Shown here: piece after piece, positions 9,995 to 17,595 of the stretch
Layout of the letters: each line of letters begins with the position of its first letter
Position numbering within the stretch: the first letter of the stretch is position 1
NCBI GenBank assembly: GCA_017398045.1
Contig: JAFQHI010000003.1
Coordinates: 1-36,106 of the forward strand
Source of the DNA: Alistipes sp.
Lineage (GTDB): Bacteria > Bacteroidota > Bacteroidia > Bacteroidales > Rikenellaceae
Reading direction: 5' to 3'
DNA: 36,106 nucleotides
The notes under the pieces: model-generated
Databases searched by the model: none
What the model saw: the letters and a program-made list of their open reading frames with translations, nothing else
What the model was told of the DNA's origin: nothing
Made by a program: the position numbers and the translations under genes

Positions 9995-10180
9995 ATGGGA
10001 ACTTTACTTTGGTTGGCCGGTGTGATTTGCACGATTTGGTGCGTATTGGACATCTGGAAGAAGGACATTACCCTCGTTGGTAAGGTAGTCGTTGCAGTTA
10101 TCGTACTGCTTACGAGCTGGATTGGTCTGGCAGTTTATTATTTCTGGGCGCGTCATCATGTAGGTGAGTGGTTCAAATAA
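9995..10180 (+). CDS. Small membrane protein of the PLDc_N (phospholipase D-nuclease N-terminal) type
   Basis: A 61-residue protein with two predicted membrane helices (about 2-19 and 29-50) separated by a short basic loop DIWKKD. The pattern of a first helix ending in LDIWKK, a lysine before the second helix, and a final IGLAVYYFWARHH matches the PLDc_N family, small two-helix proteins whose function is unknown in bacteria. It is preceded by an AT-rich spacer after truA and followed at once by a long palindrome and a strong terminator, so it closes this transcript. Family assignment is by eye. Confidence 0.75.
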   Translation: MGTLLWLAGVICTIWCVLDIWKKDITLVGKVVVAVIVLLTSWIGLAVYYFWARHHVGEWFK

Positions 10181-10184
10181 CATT

Positions 10185-10302
10185 GAAGTTGCAAGTTTGG
10201 CTGTTTCGGCATCCGCCTTGCGCTACAAATCCTCACATACGTTAGTATGCTCCGGTTTGTAGCACTGCGAGCGGCTTCAAAACAGCCTAAACTATCAACT
10301 TC
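10185..10302. repeat. 118-nt imperfect palindrome, copy 1
   Basis: The two halves (about 59 nt each) are imperfect reverse complements centred near 10243. Paired blocks include GAAGTTG with CAACTTC at the tips, GGCTGTTT with AAACAGCC, GCTACAAA (10222-10229) with TTTGTAGC (10256-10263), and CATAC with GTATG around a GTTA loop. Between the last two helices lies an internal loop TCCTCA opposite CTCCGG. A second element of the same length with the same internal loop lies at 22586-22703. It begins four bases after the stop of the small membrane protein and abuts a terminator. The function is unknown. Confidence 0.85.
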
Positions 10303-10343
10303 AAAAAAGAAATAGCATCCTTTACGGATGCTATTTCTTTTTT
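10303..10343. terminator. Bidirectional intrinsic terminator
   Basis: A perfect 18-bp hairpin (AAAAAAGAAATAGCATCC / GGATGCTATTTCTTTTTT) around the loop TTTAC. It ends in a T-tract on both strands and so can stop transcription from both the truA side and the convergent lpdA side. Confidence 0.9.
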
Positions 10344-10344
10344 G

Positions 10345-10424
10345 TAAAGGTTACTAAAGGTTACTAAAGGTTACTAAAGGGATTCCCTTAAGCTCCTTTA
10401 AGCTCCCTTAAGTCCCCTTAAGGA
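10345..10424. repeat. Paired 10-nt-period repeat arrays in opposite orientation
   Basis: The left array has three exact TTACTAAAGG units after a partial one (10345-10380). After a short GATTC-containing spacer, the right array has four CCYTTAAGNN units (10385-10424). The CCTTTAA core of the right array is complementary to the TTAAAGG-like core of the left, so the two could fold on each other. A looser CTTTACTCT repeat continues to about 10440. It lies between the terminator and the lpdA stop. Confidence 0.8.
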
Positions 10425-10451
10425 ACTTTACTCTCTTTACTCTCGTTGCTC

Positions 10452-11825
10452 TTACAAATGCACAGCACAGCCCAGGGCGGCCTCGGCGGCCTCCATCATC
10501 GCCTCGTTCATCGAGGGGTGGGCATGAATCGTGCGGGCGATTTGGTGAGCCGTGACGCCTAACTGCTTGGCCAGCGTAGGCTCGCACAGCATCTCCGTCA
10601 CCGAACCACCCACCATGTGCGCACCAATCAGCCGCTCCTGCTCGTCAAAGAGGAGCTTCACGAAGCCGTCACGCTCCCCTGCTGCCGTGGCCTTGCCCGA
10701 TGCCGTGAAGGGGAAACGCCCTGCCTTGTAGGCAATGCCCTTCTCCTGTGCCTGTTGCTCGGTCAGACCTACCGAGGCCACCTCGGGCGAGGTGAAGATG
10801 CACGACGGGATGGTCGAGTAGTCAATCTTCGCAGGGTTGAGTCCGCAGATGGCCTCCACGCAACAAATCGCCTCGGCCGAGGCTACGTGTGCCAACGCGG
10901 GGGTCGGAATGATATCGCCAATGGCGTAGATACCTTCCACGGAGGTGCGGTAGTAATCATCCACCACCACCTTGCCGCGCTCGGTCTTTACGCCGGCCTC
11001 CTCCAGACCGATGCCCTCGATATTGGCGGCAATACCTACGGCCGAAAGTACCACATCGGCCGTGAGGGTCTCCACGCCCTTCTTGCCCTCAATCTCAACC
11101 TCGCAATGCTCCTCCACAACGCGCACGGCCTTGACGGTCGTTGCGGTCAATACCGTGGCGCGGAGCTTGCGGAAGGCGCGTTCCATCGTCTTCGATACCT
11201 CCTCGTCTTCGAGGGGCATCAGGCGCGGCAGGTACTCTACGATGGTCACCTTAACGCCCAATGCGGCGTAGAACCAGGCCAACTCGCTACCAATGGCACC
11301 CGAGCCGACGACAATCATCGACGTGGGCAACTTGTCGAGCAGCAGGGCCTCCTTCGAGGAGAGGATGCGCTCGCCATCAATGGGCATAAAGGCCATTTCG
11401 CGCGGACGCGCACCCGTGGCGAGGATGATATGTTCGGCCTCGTACTGCACCCCCTCCACTTCGACCGTGTGGGGTGCTACGATGCGACCAAAGCCCTGAA
11501 TAAGGTCGATGGCGTTCTTCTTCAAGAGGAATTGGATGCCCTTCGACATCGTCTCGGCTACGGTGCGCGAACGCTTCACGATGGCCGCCAAATCGGGCGT
11601 CACCGTACCCTCCAACTGAAGACCGTATTGTGCAGCCTCGAGGCAGTGGCGATAGACCTGCGCACTCTTCAGCAGGGCCTTCGTCGGAATACAGCCCCAA
11701 TTCAGGCAGACACCGCCCGCCTCGGCCTTCTCCACGAGGGCGACCTTCTTACCGAGCTGGGCAGCCCGAATGGCGGCTACATAACCGCCCGGGCCGCTAC
11801 CGATGACCAGAATATCGTATTGCAT
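10452..11825 (-). CDS. lpdA: Dihydrolipoyl dehydrogenase (E3)
   Basis: A 457-residue flavoprotein disulfide reductase that reoxidises dihydrolipoamide with NAD+ in 2-oxoacid dehydrogenase or glycine-cleavage complexes. The FAD motif is VIGSGPGGYVAA at the N-terminus. The redox disulfide is in GGVCLNWGCIP (Cys40, Cys45). An NAD-binding GSGAIGSELA motif follows, and the C-terminal active-site HAHPSMNE box lies at about 434-441. No E1, E2 or lipoyl protein gene is nearby, so its partner complex is encoded elsewhere. Its ATG overlaps the stop of the upstream C69 dipeptidase gene by one base, which implies co-transcription. Related reductases such as mercuric reductase are made unlikely by the C-terminal box. 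Confidence 0.95.
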   Translation of the reverse strand: MQYDILVIGSGPGGYVAAIRAAQLGKKVALVEKAEAGGVCLNWGCIPTKALLKSAQVYRHCLEAAQYGLQLEGTVTPDLAAIVKRSRTVAETMSKGIQFLLKKNAIDLIQGFGRIVAPHTVEVEGVQYEAEHIILATGARPREMAFMPIDGERILSSKEALLLDKLPTSMIVVGSGAIGSELAWFYAALGVKVTIVEYLPRLMPLEDEEVSKTMERAFRKLRATVLTATTVKAVRVVEEHCEVEIEGKKGVETLTADVVLSAVGIAANIEGIGLEEAGVKTERGKVVVDDYYRTSVEGIYAIGDIIPTPALAHVASAEAICCVEAICGLNPAKIDYSTIPSCIFTSPEVASVGLTEQQAQEKGIAYKAGRFPFTASGKATAAGERDGFVKLLFDEQERLIGAHMVGGSVTEMLCEPTLAKQLGVTAHQIARTIHAHPSMNEAMMEAAEAALGCAVHL

Positions 11826-13450
11826 TACTTGACCACTTTAAGGATTTCGCCCTTGTCCTTTGCTACCGTACGCTTCCAATGCTCGGTGTAGCCCGGCTGC
11901 TCAATCTTGCCCGGGATGTCGAGGCCGTTGCCGTTGTCGATGAAGCCGTTCTCGTCCTCACCCTTCACGTTGCCGTCGATATACTTCACCATGAGGTACT
12001 TGTCAAGATAGACCCACTTGTCGAAGAGCTGTTGTGCCGTGCCGACGCTGAATTCGGTGGCGATTTTCTGCATCTTCTTCGCTTTTCCGCCTGCGTTGGC
12101 CAAAGCGGCATCGACCTCCTTCACCTGCTCGAGCTGCTGGTTTTCCCACTTGTCAACCTCGGCGCGAACGTGCTTGCCGATGATGTTGTAGCGCAGGTAA
12201 GCAAATTGAGCCACGCGGTTCGTAATCCAGAACATCGACGTGTCGGAGTACTTCAGCATCGAGCCGTTGCCCTCCTTCAGACACTCGGGAACCTCCTGCG
12301 AATTGACATAAATAGGCGTCAGGGGCGACGTGGCGGCATCATCCGTACCAAACCACAGAATACCCACCTTCTCGGGGCGAGCCTGTCCCATGAGCCAGAA
12401 GCCGGTCTGCTGGGTGGCCGTTGCACGTTCGTTGCAATACTCTACGCCATCCACCGTCCAATACATCGGACGCCAACGGTACGGCAAGGCCTCGCCACCG
12501 GCACCGATATCGGTCGTCATATCCATCTTCGTACCCTCGTAGTGGTCGCGCATACAATCCATCACCTGCTTGGGCGAAACCTTCTTGTCGGGCTTAATCC
12601 AAAGCGGCATCTTGTTCTTGGGGTTGTGGCCCATGGCGTAGTCCTCGTACTTGTCCATGCCCGAAGCCACGGTGCGGAAGAAGGCCCACACGCGCGCCTC
12701 GCAACCACGCAATGCACCGAAATCGGCCGGAGCGTAGGCATCCGAGAAGCTGAAATCCTTGTTCTCGCCCTCAAACCAACCGAACTTGCGAGCTACGTCG
12801 GCCACGTCGGGTGCATAGAGGCAATTCTCGGGGTCATCCCACGGGAAGGTGGTGATGCGGGCCTGATTGGCGTGAGCCGATACATAACCGTCGGGAATAC
12901 GACGAGCCACCCATACGATACCCTTGTCGTTGGGACCCTTGCCAATCAGCTCCATAATCCAGGCCTCCTCCTTGTCAATGAGCGAGAACGACTCGCCCGA
13001 CGAGCAGTAGCCGTAGGTGTTGGCCAAATCGACGATGATTTGAATCGCCTCGCGGGCCGTCTTGGCACGTTGCAGGGTGACGTAAATCAGCGAGCCGTAG
13101 TCGATGCCACCCTTCGGGTCCTCCAACTCGGGACGACCGCCAAAGGTGGTCTCGGTGATAAAGAGCGAATGCTCGTTCGAGTTGCCGAGGGTGCGGTAGG
13201 TTGTCGGCACCTGGGCAATCTGACCCAGCGGGCGACCCGAATCCCACTCACGAATATCCATATAGGGGGTGTATTTGCCCGGTACATGGCTGTAGAGCGA
13301 GCCATACAGGGCGTGCGAATCGGCAGCATAGGTCACCATGTTCGACCCGTCGGTCGAGGCACCGCGCGTGATGATGAAGTTGGTGCAGGCATCGGCCACG
13401 TTCGTAAAGGCGAGCGCGAGAGCCGCAGCAAGAATCAAAACTTTTTTCAT
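11825..13450 (-). CDS. Secreted C69 family dipeptidase
   Basis: A 541-residue Ntn-hydrolase of peptidase family C69 (PepD-like dipeptidases). Residues 1-21 form a signal peptide (basic start, then LILAAALALAFT), and the sequence continues directly with Cys22 in ADACTNFIITRGAS. In this family an N-terminal cysteine exposed by processing is the nucleophile. Other family blocks are DGSNMVTYAADSH, SLFITETTFGGR and SGESFSLIDKEEAWIMELIG. It is probably periplasmic or surface-exposed and degrades dipeptides. The length is that of the larger Bacteroidetes members. It is the promoter-proximal gene of a two-gene operon with lpdA. Confidence 0.93.
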   Translation of the reverse strand: MKKVLILAAALALAFTNVADACTNFIITRGASTDGSNMVTYAADSHALYGSLYSHVPGKYTPYMDIREWDSGRPLGQIAQVPTTYRTLGNSNEHSLFITETTFGGRPELEDPKGGIDYGSLIYVTLQRAKTAREAIQIIVDLANTYGYCSSGESFSLIDKEEAWIMELIGKGPNDKGIVWVARRIPDGYVSAHANQARITTFPWDDPENCLYAPDVADVARKFGWFEGENKDFSFSDAYAPADFGALRGCEARVWAFFRTVASGMDKYEDYAMGHNPKNKMPLWIKPDKKVSPKQVMDCMRDHYEGTKMDMTTDIGAGGEALPYRWRPMYWTVDGVEYCNERATATQQTGFWLMGQARPEKVGILWFGTDDAATSPLTPIYVNSQEVPECLKEGNGSMLKYSDTSMFWITNRVAQFAYLRYNIIGKHVRAEVDKWENQQLEQVKEVDAALANAGGKAKKMQKIATEFSVGTAQQLFDKWVYLDKYLMVKYIDGNVKGEDENGFIDNGNGLDIPGKIEQPGYTEHWKRTVAKDKGEILKVVK

Positions 13451-13481
13451 ATGTATTGCGAATTTAGATTAGTTTCGTTTT

Positions 13482-13489
13482 CAAATGTA
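13482..13489 (-). promoter_or_regulatory. -7 box for the C69 dipeptidase-lpdA operon
   Basis: On the minus strand TACATTTG matches TAnnTTTG exactly, 31 nt before the ATG. A TTGC 19 nt further upstream is a weak -33 candidate. Confidence 0.55.
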
Positions 13490-13530
13490 CGAAACAATTC
13501 CGAAAAGCGCAACAATCGCAAAATTTTTGT

Positions 13531-13538
13531 TACATTTG
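13531..13538 (+). promoter_or_regulatory. -7 box for the yggS-like gene
   Basis: TACATTTG matches TAnnTTTG exactly, 22 nt before the ATG at 13561. No clear -33 element. It faces away from the identical box for the dipeptidase, so the 110-nt gap is a compact divergent promoter region. Confidence 0.55.
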
Positions 13539-13560
13539 AGCGACTAAAAAATGATTACCG

Positions 13561-14226
13561 ATGTCAGTTGCAAAACAAATTGAGGCCGTAAAGGCCACCC
13601 TCAAAGAGGGTGTCGAGCTGGTTGCCGTATCGAAGACCCACCCCGTGGAGGCGATTCGTGAGGCCTACGAGGCGGGGCAACGCTGCTTTGGCGAGAGCCG
13701 TCCGCAGGAACTGAAATCAAAATACGAGGCATTGCCGAAGGATATCCGTTGGCACATGATTGGCCACCTCCAGACCAATAAAATAAAATATATCGCCCCC
13801 TTTGTGGCGATGATTGAATCGGTGGACAGTGCGCGTTTGTGTGAGGCTATCGAGCAGCAGGCTGCGAAGTGTAATCGCGTGATTGATTGCCTTTTGGAGA
13901 TTCATGTGGCACAGGAGGAGTCGAAGACCGGCTGGGCGTGGGAGGAGCTGCGCGCCTATGTCGCGTCGGGAGCTTTTGCCGCCTTTCCGCATATGCGGGT
14001 GCGTGGCGTGATGGGCATCGCCTCCAATACGGAGGACGAAGCGACGATTCGACGCGATTTCGAGGCGTTGAAGGCCGCCTTTGAGGAGCTGAAACCTGCG
14101 TTGGGCGAGGCGTTTGATACCCTCTCGATGGGTATGTCGGACGACTACCCCATCGCTATCGCGTGCGGCTCCACGTCGGTGCGTGTCGGTTCGCTGATTT
14201 TCGGACAGCGGGATTACACGAAATAA
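13561..14226 (+). CDS. YggS family PLP-binding protein (PLPBP/PROSC homologue)
   Basis: A 221-residue member of the YggS/PROSC family, which binds pyridoxal phosphate and maintains cellular vitamin B6 balance without known enzyme activity. The PLP lysine is Lys25 in VAVSKTHP. Further family motifs are FGESRPQEL, WHMIGHLQTNK, VRGVMGIAS and the C-terminal LSMGMSDDYPIAIACGSTSVRVGSLIFG. It is a single-gene unit with its own -7 box and a terminator after it. Such proteins are often next to yggT or cell-division genes in other phyla; that context is absent here. Confidence 0.95.
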   Translation: MSVAKQIEAVKATLKEGVELVAVSKTHPVEAIREAYEAGQRCFGESRPQELKSKYEALPKDIRWHMIGHLQTNKIKYIAPFVAMIESVDSARLCEAIEQQAAKCNRVIDCLLEIHVAQEESKTGWAWEELRAYVASGAFAAFPHMRVRGVMGIASNTEDEATIRRDFEALKAAFEELKPALGEAFDTLSMGMSDDYPIAIACGSTSVRVGSLIFGQRDYTK

Positions 14227-14260
14227 TTTTGAATTCTACATTCTAAATTTTGAATTATAA
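14227..14260. repeat. AT-rich near-10-nt repeat before a terminator
   Basis: The motif ATTTTGAATT occurs twice, with ATTCTA variants between them at intervals of about 9-10 nt. It fills the gap between the yggS-like stop and the terminator. It is short and AT-rich, so chance is possible. Confidence 0.4.
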
Positions 14261-14291
14261 AAAACGGCCTCCAAAGACTGGAAGCCGTTTC
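14261..14291. terminator. Intrinsic terminator between yggS-like and M23 genes
   Basis: A 12-bp hairpin, AAACGGCCTCCA / TGGAAGCCGTTT, with loop AAGAC. One position is C-A on the plus strand but G-U on the minus strand, so it should work at least as well for the M23 operon as for yggS. Confidence 0.8.
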
Positions 14292-14294
14292 TTG

Positions 14295-15440
14295 TTATCG
14301 TACTCGGAGCGTGCGTCCGATGCGGAGAATCGTGGTCGATTTGATGCCGTTCAGACGGCAGATGTTGCCGACCGTGGTGCCGTACTTGCGGGCAATGGCA
14401 CCCAGCGTATCGCCCGAACGAATCTTGTGATAGCGCATCGCCTCGCGCTCGGCCTGCTCCTTCTTGTCCTGCTCCTCGTTGGCAATCTCATCCTCGAAAT
14501 CCTGACTGGCGCGTGAATAGATGCTGAAGTAGCTGCGCTTGAGGAGGAAGGTCTCGCGGCAGAGCGTACCCGATTTGAAGTCAATCAGACGCTCGGGGTC
14601 AAATGATTGGCCGTAGTAGCGCGTCTCGAAGTGCAGGTGGGGACCCGTCGAGCGGCCGGTCGAACCGCCCAGACCAATCACCTGTCCTGCCTCAACCCAC
14701 TGATTCGGCTCTACCATGCGCTCCGAAAGGTGGCCGTAGTAGGTCTCCAGGCCGTTATCGTGGCGAATCACGACCAGATTGCCGTAGCCACCGCGGTTAT
14801 ACTGCGAGATACGCACGCGACCGCTGAAGGTGGCATAAATCGGCTCACCCGTCTTGAGGGCCAAATCGACACCCTGATGCGCACGCCCACGACGCGGTCC
14901 GTAGCGGCTGCGAATGGGCGAAGGTTTGTAGGGGGTATGATAACCGTTCGTGGAATCCACCAGGTCGATGACGAGCGACTTGGGGAGCGACGAATACTCT
15001 ATATCCTTGTAGGGGAAGAGCTTTTCGGTGTCCCAATACTTTTCGAAAATCGTGCTGTCCTTTGCTACGGCGCGGTTGCGCACATATTTCCAGGTGCTGT
15101 TGGCGAAGAGAACCACCTGCACGGCATCGTCGCCCGAAGGGAGTGTGTCCAAAACGGCCAGCGAGTCAATGGCAGGAACGGACTCGATACGCTTGCGTGC
15201 CAGGCGCAGACGCATCGCCACAATCGAGTCGATACGGGCAGCCTGTTCGGGGGTGACGAGCTTCGAGAGCGAATCAATCTTGGCCTGCTCGGCAGCCATT
15301 TCGGCCTTCATGCGCTCCTTCGACGAGTAGTCGATGGCTTCGTGGATTTCATGCTCCGAGGTGGTGTCGGCCGGAATCTGTTGCGCCGATGCTACGAGCG
15401 AGCAAAGTGCAAAGCACAGGGTTAAAAGGTATTTGTTCAT
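14295..15440 (-). CDS. M23 peptidoglycan endopeptidase with C-terminal LysM
   Basis: A 381-residue exported cell-wall hydrolase or hydrolase-like protein. Residues 1-19 are a signal peptide ending ASAQ. A charged, probably helical region follows (about 25-95). The M23 (lysostaphin-type) domain spans about 175-285, with all expected zinc and catalytic residues: His188 and Asp192 in HQGVD, His237 in YGHLS, and His268/His270 in GPHLHFE. A LysM peptidoglycan-binding module closes the protein (about 337-381, SGDTLGAIARKYGTTV). The complete site suggests a real endopeptidase rather than an inactive activator. It is the last gene of the yicC-to-M23 run, nine bases after the DUF3109 gene. Confidence 0.94.
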   Translation of the reverse strand: MNKYLLTLCFALCSLVASAQQIPADTTSEHEIHEAIDYSSKERMKAEMAAEQAKIDSLSKLVTPEQAARIDSIVAMRLRLARKRIESVPAIDSLAVLDTLPSGDDAVQVVLFANSTWKYVRNRAVAKDSTIFEKYWDTEKLFPYKDIEYSSLPKSLVIDLVDSTNGYHTPYKPSPIRSRYGPRRGRAHQGVDLALKTGEPIYATFSGRVRISQYNRGGYGNLVVIRHDNGLETYYGHLSERMVEPNQWVEAGQVIGLGGSTGRSTGPHLHFETRYYGQSFDPERLIDFKSGTLCRETFLLKRSYFSIYSRASQDFEDEIANEEQDKKEQAEREAMRYHKIRSGDTLGAIARKYGTTVGNICRLNGIKSTTILRIGRTLRVR

Positions 15441-15449
15441 GTAGGTAGT

Positions 15450-16022
15450 TTATTGCTTTTTGAGTAGCTCGGCTGCTGCATCGAGCTGGTTGTAAAAATC
15501 TTCGCCAAAACGACGCGAGATGGCCTCCTTGAGCGATTTATAGACCGGCACACCGAGCTTTTTTCCACACTCGCGCGCCGAAGAGCAGACCGACCAACGG
15601 TGGTAGTTCAGGCCAATCGTGCCGTTCGAGAATTTCATCAATCGAATCGGATAGAGGTGGCACGAAATGGGCTTGCGGAAGGGGGTCTTACCCTCCAGCC
15701 ATGCCTTCTCGATGGCGCAGAGCGTGATGCCGTTTTCGGTATAGGCATAGGCGCACTCGGCATCATTGACGAGCGGTGTCGTGTAGTCGCCATCCTCGTC
15801 CACGACCATAAAGCCCTGACGCTCCACGGCCTCGATACCCTCCTCGGTCATATAGGGTTTGTAGTGCTCGTATTCGCTTTCGAGGATGTCGATTTCCTCA
15901 AAATCGAGCGGTGCGCCGGCATTGCCCTCTACGCAGCAGATGCCTTTACACTGCTTGATGTCGCACAGAAAGCCCTCGCGCAGCAGGTCGGCACTTACAA
16001 TCTTATCGTCAATTTCAATCAT
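15450..16022 (-). CDS. DUF3109 family cysteine-cluster protein
   Basis: A 190-residue cytoplasmic protein of the DUF3109 family, common in Bacteroidetes and related to YkgJ-like zinc or iron cluster proteins. Nine cysteines in a conserved pattern are visible: CDIKQCKGICC near the start, CAYAYTENGITLC in the middle, CHLYP, and CSSARECG. These probably bind a metal cluster, but no function is established. Its ATG overlaps the ddl stop in an ATGA arrangement, showing translational coupling. Confidence 0.88.
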   Translation of the reverse strand: MIEIDDKIVSADLLREGFLCDIKQCKGICCVEGNAGAPLDFEEIDILESEYEHYKPYMTEEGIEAVERQGFMVVDEDGDYTTPLVNDAECAYAYTENGITLCAIEKAWLEGKTPFRKPISCHLYPIRLMKFSNGTIGLNYHRWSVCSSARECGKKLGVPVYKSLKEAISRRFGEDFYNQLDAAAELLKKQ

Positions 16023-17005
16023 TTGCGGTAGGTGTCTTCAATAATCAAATCATAGATTTTGCCGAGTGAAAGTCCCATTTCGCGGGCCTGCTTCGGTACG
16101 ATGCTGCCACCCGACATACCCGGAATCGAGTTCAGCTCGATAAAGTAGGGCTTGCCCTCCTCCGTGACGATGAAATCGACGCGCACCACGCCCGAGCAAC
16201 GGCAGGTACGGTACGCCTCGAGCGTCATGCGGTTCAGTTCGCACTTCACCTCCTCGGTGATATCGGCCGGCGTGATTTCATCCGACATACCGGCCGTATA
16301 TTTGGCCTCATAGTCGAAAAAGTCGTTTTTGGCAATAATCTCCGTGATGGGGAACAGGTACTCTTTGCCACCGACCACCATTACACCGCAACCCATTTCG
16401 CGTCCCGTGATGCACTCCTCGATAAGCACCTCCGTACTCTCGGTAAAGGCCAGGCGAATGGCCTCATCGAGCTGCTCGGCCTGCGTGACGCGCGTCACAC
16501 CGAACGACGAACCGCTGGCATTGGGTTTTACGAAGAGCGGAAGGCCCAGCTTCTCGATAATGGCCGCTGCATCGTAGCTCTCTCCGCGACGCAGAAAGAC
16601 CTCACGCGCCAGATTGACCTTGCCTTCGAGCGTGCGTTTGGTGGTCATCTTGTCGAAGGTAATCACGGATGAGGTCATCGAGCAGGAGGAGAACGGAATC
16701 TCCATCATCTCGAGGTAGCCCTGCAATTTGCCATCCTCGCCCGGGGTGCCGTGAATCAGAATCAGGGCATAGTCGAACAGGGTCTTTTCACCCTTGACGG
16801 TAATCGAAAAATCGTTTTTATCGACCTGCCAGGTGGTGCCATCCGTTGCCGTGTAGCTCCAATCGCGGTGGTTGAGGTCGATGAGGAAGATGTTGTAACG
16901 CTCCTTGTCGAGTGCCTCGTAAATTTGGGCTGCACTCTGCAACGCTATCTCGCGCTCGGACGAATTACCGCCCGCCAAGAGTGCAATATTCAATCGTTTT
17001 TCCAT
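16019..17005 (-). CDS. ddl: D-alanine--D-alanine ligase
   Basis: A 328-residue ATP-grasp enzyme that joins two D-alanines for the peptidoglycan pentapeptide. The N-terminal motif LLAGGNSSEREIALQSA is the Ddl substrate-binding start. The ATP-grasp region contains LPLFVKPNASGSSFGVT and a metal-binding end VDFIVTEEGKPYFIELNSIPGMS. Length is normal. It abuts nadD without a gap and overlaps the DUF3109 gene by four bases. With dapB elsewhere in the window it contributes to cell-wall precursor supply. Confidence 0.96.
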   Translation of the reverse strand: MEKRLNIALLAGGNSSEREIALQSAAQIYEALDKERYNIFLIDLNHRDWSYTATDGTTWQVDKNDFSITVKGEKTLFDYALILIHGTPGEDGKLQGYLEMMEIPFSSCSMTSSVITFDKMTTKRTLEGKVNLAREVFLRRGESYDAAAIIEKLGLPLFVKPNASGSSFGVTRVTQAEQLDEAIRLAFTESTEVLIEECITGREMGCGVMVVGGKEYLFPITEIIAKNDFFDYEAKYTAGMSDEITPADITEEVKCELNRMTLEAYRTCRCSGVVRVDFIVTEEGKPYFIELNSIPGMSGGSIVPKQAREMGLSLGKIYDLIIEDTYRK

Positions 17006-17593
17006 TTATTCTGCTTTATAAAGTCCGTTTTGACGGATATACCAGGCCGTTTTGGGGTGAATCAGCTCCGAGGTCGGCTCTCCGGCTGCAATGCGTCGCC
17101 GAATCTCGGAGGCCGAAATATCGAGCAGCGGAGCCTCCGCCAAGAGGGTCATTCCCTCGCTCAACGCAGCGGTTTGTTGCCCCTCGCGCGGATAGACAAA
17201 AATCGGATATTGGCGAATCTTGTCGGCCTCCTTCCAGCCGTCAAGACCCGCTAATTGGTCGCCGCCCATGAGGATGGAGAACTGCATCTTGTCGCCCATC
17301 TGCCCCTCCAAATAGCGCAGCGTGTCAATCGTGTAGGAGGGTTTCGGTAGGAGAAACTCCACGACCGAAGGGCGAATCTGTTCGGGATATTTCGAGGCCG
17401 CGCAGGCCGTCTCTGCCATCTCGAAACGGCTCAACTCGGGAGCCAGTTCCGCAGGAGATTTGTAAGGACTTTGGGGCGAAATGATGAGTGTCACCATATC
17501 GCATAAATCCTGCTCCAGGACATACTCCGCCAGTCGGATGTGGCCGTTGTGAATCGGGTTGAACGACCCGAAATAGAGCATCACGCGCTGCAT
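17006..17593 (-). CDS. nadD: Nicotinate-nucleotide adenylyltransferase
   Basis: A 195-residue NadD that adenylates nicotinate mononucleotide in NAD synthesis. The nucleotidyltransferase motif GSFNPIHNGH (about 9-18) and the C-terminal ISASEIRRR box are diagnostic. The middle segment ILMGGDQLAGLDGWKEADKI matches the NadD GxD and W substrate region. It starts two bases after the gmk stop; gmk-nadD adjacency is common in Bacteroidetes. Confidence 0.96.
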   Translation of the reverse strand: MQRVMLYFGSFNPIHNGHIRLAEYVLEQDLCDMVTLIISPQSPYKSPAELAPELSRFEMAETACAASKYPEQIRPSVVEFLLPKPSYTIDTLRYLEGQMGDKMQFSILMGGDQLAGLDGWKEADKIRQYPIFVYPREGQQTAALSEGMTLLAEAPLLDISASEIRRRIAAGEPTSELIHPKTAWYIRQNGLYKAE

Positions 17594-17595
17594 TG

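Noticed and set aside
10185-10440. CRISPR array
   Set aside because: The 10-nt units are contiguous with no spacers of usual length, and there are no cas genes in the window.
11879-13591. 570-codon open frame antisense to the C69 dipeptidase
   Set aside because: It runs through the divergent promoter region and into the yggS-like gene in a different frame, and shows no domain.
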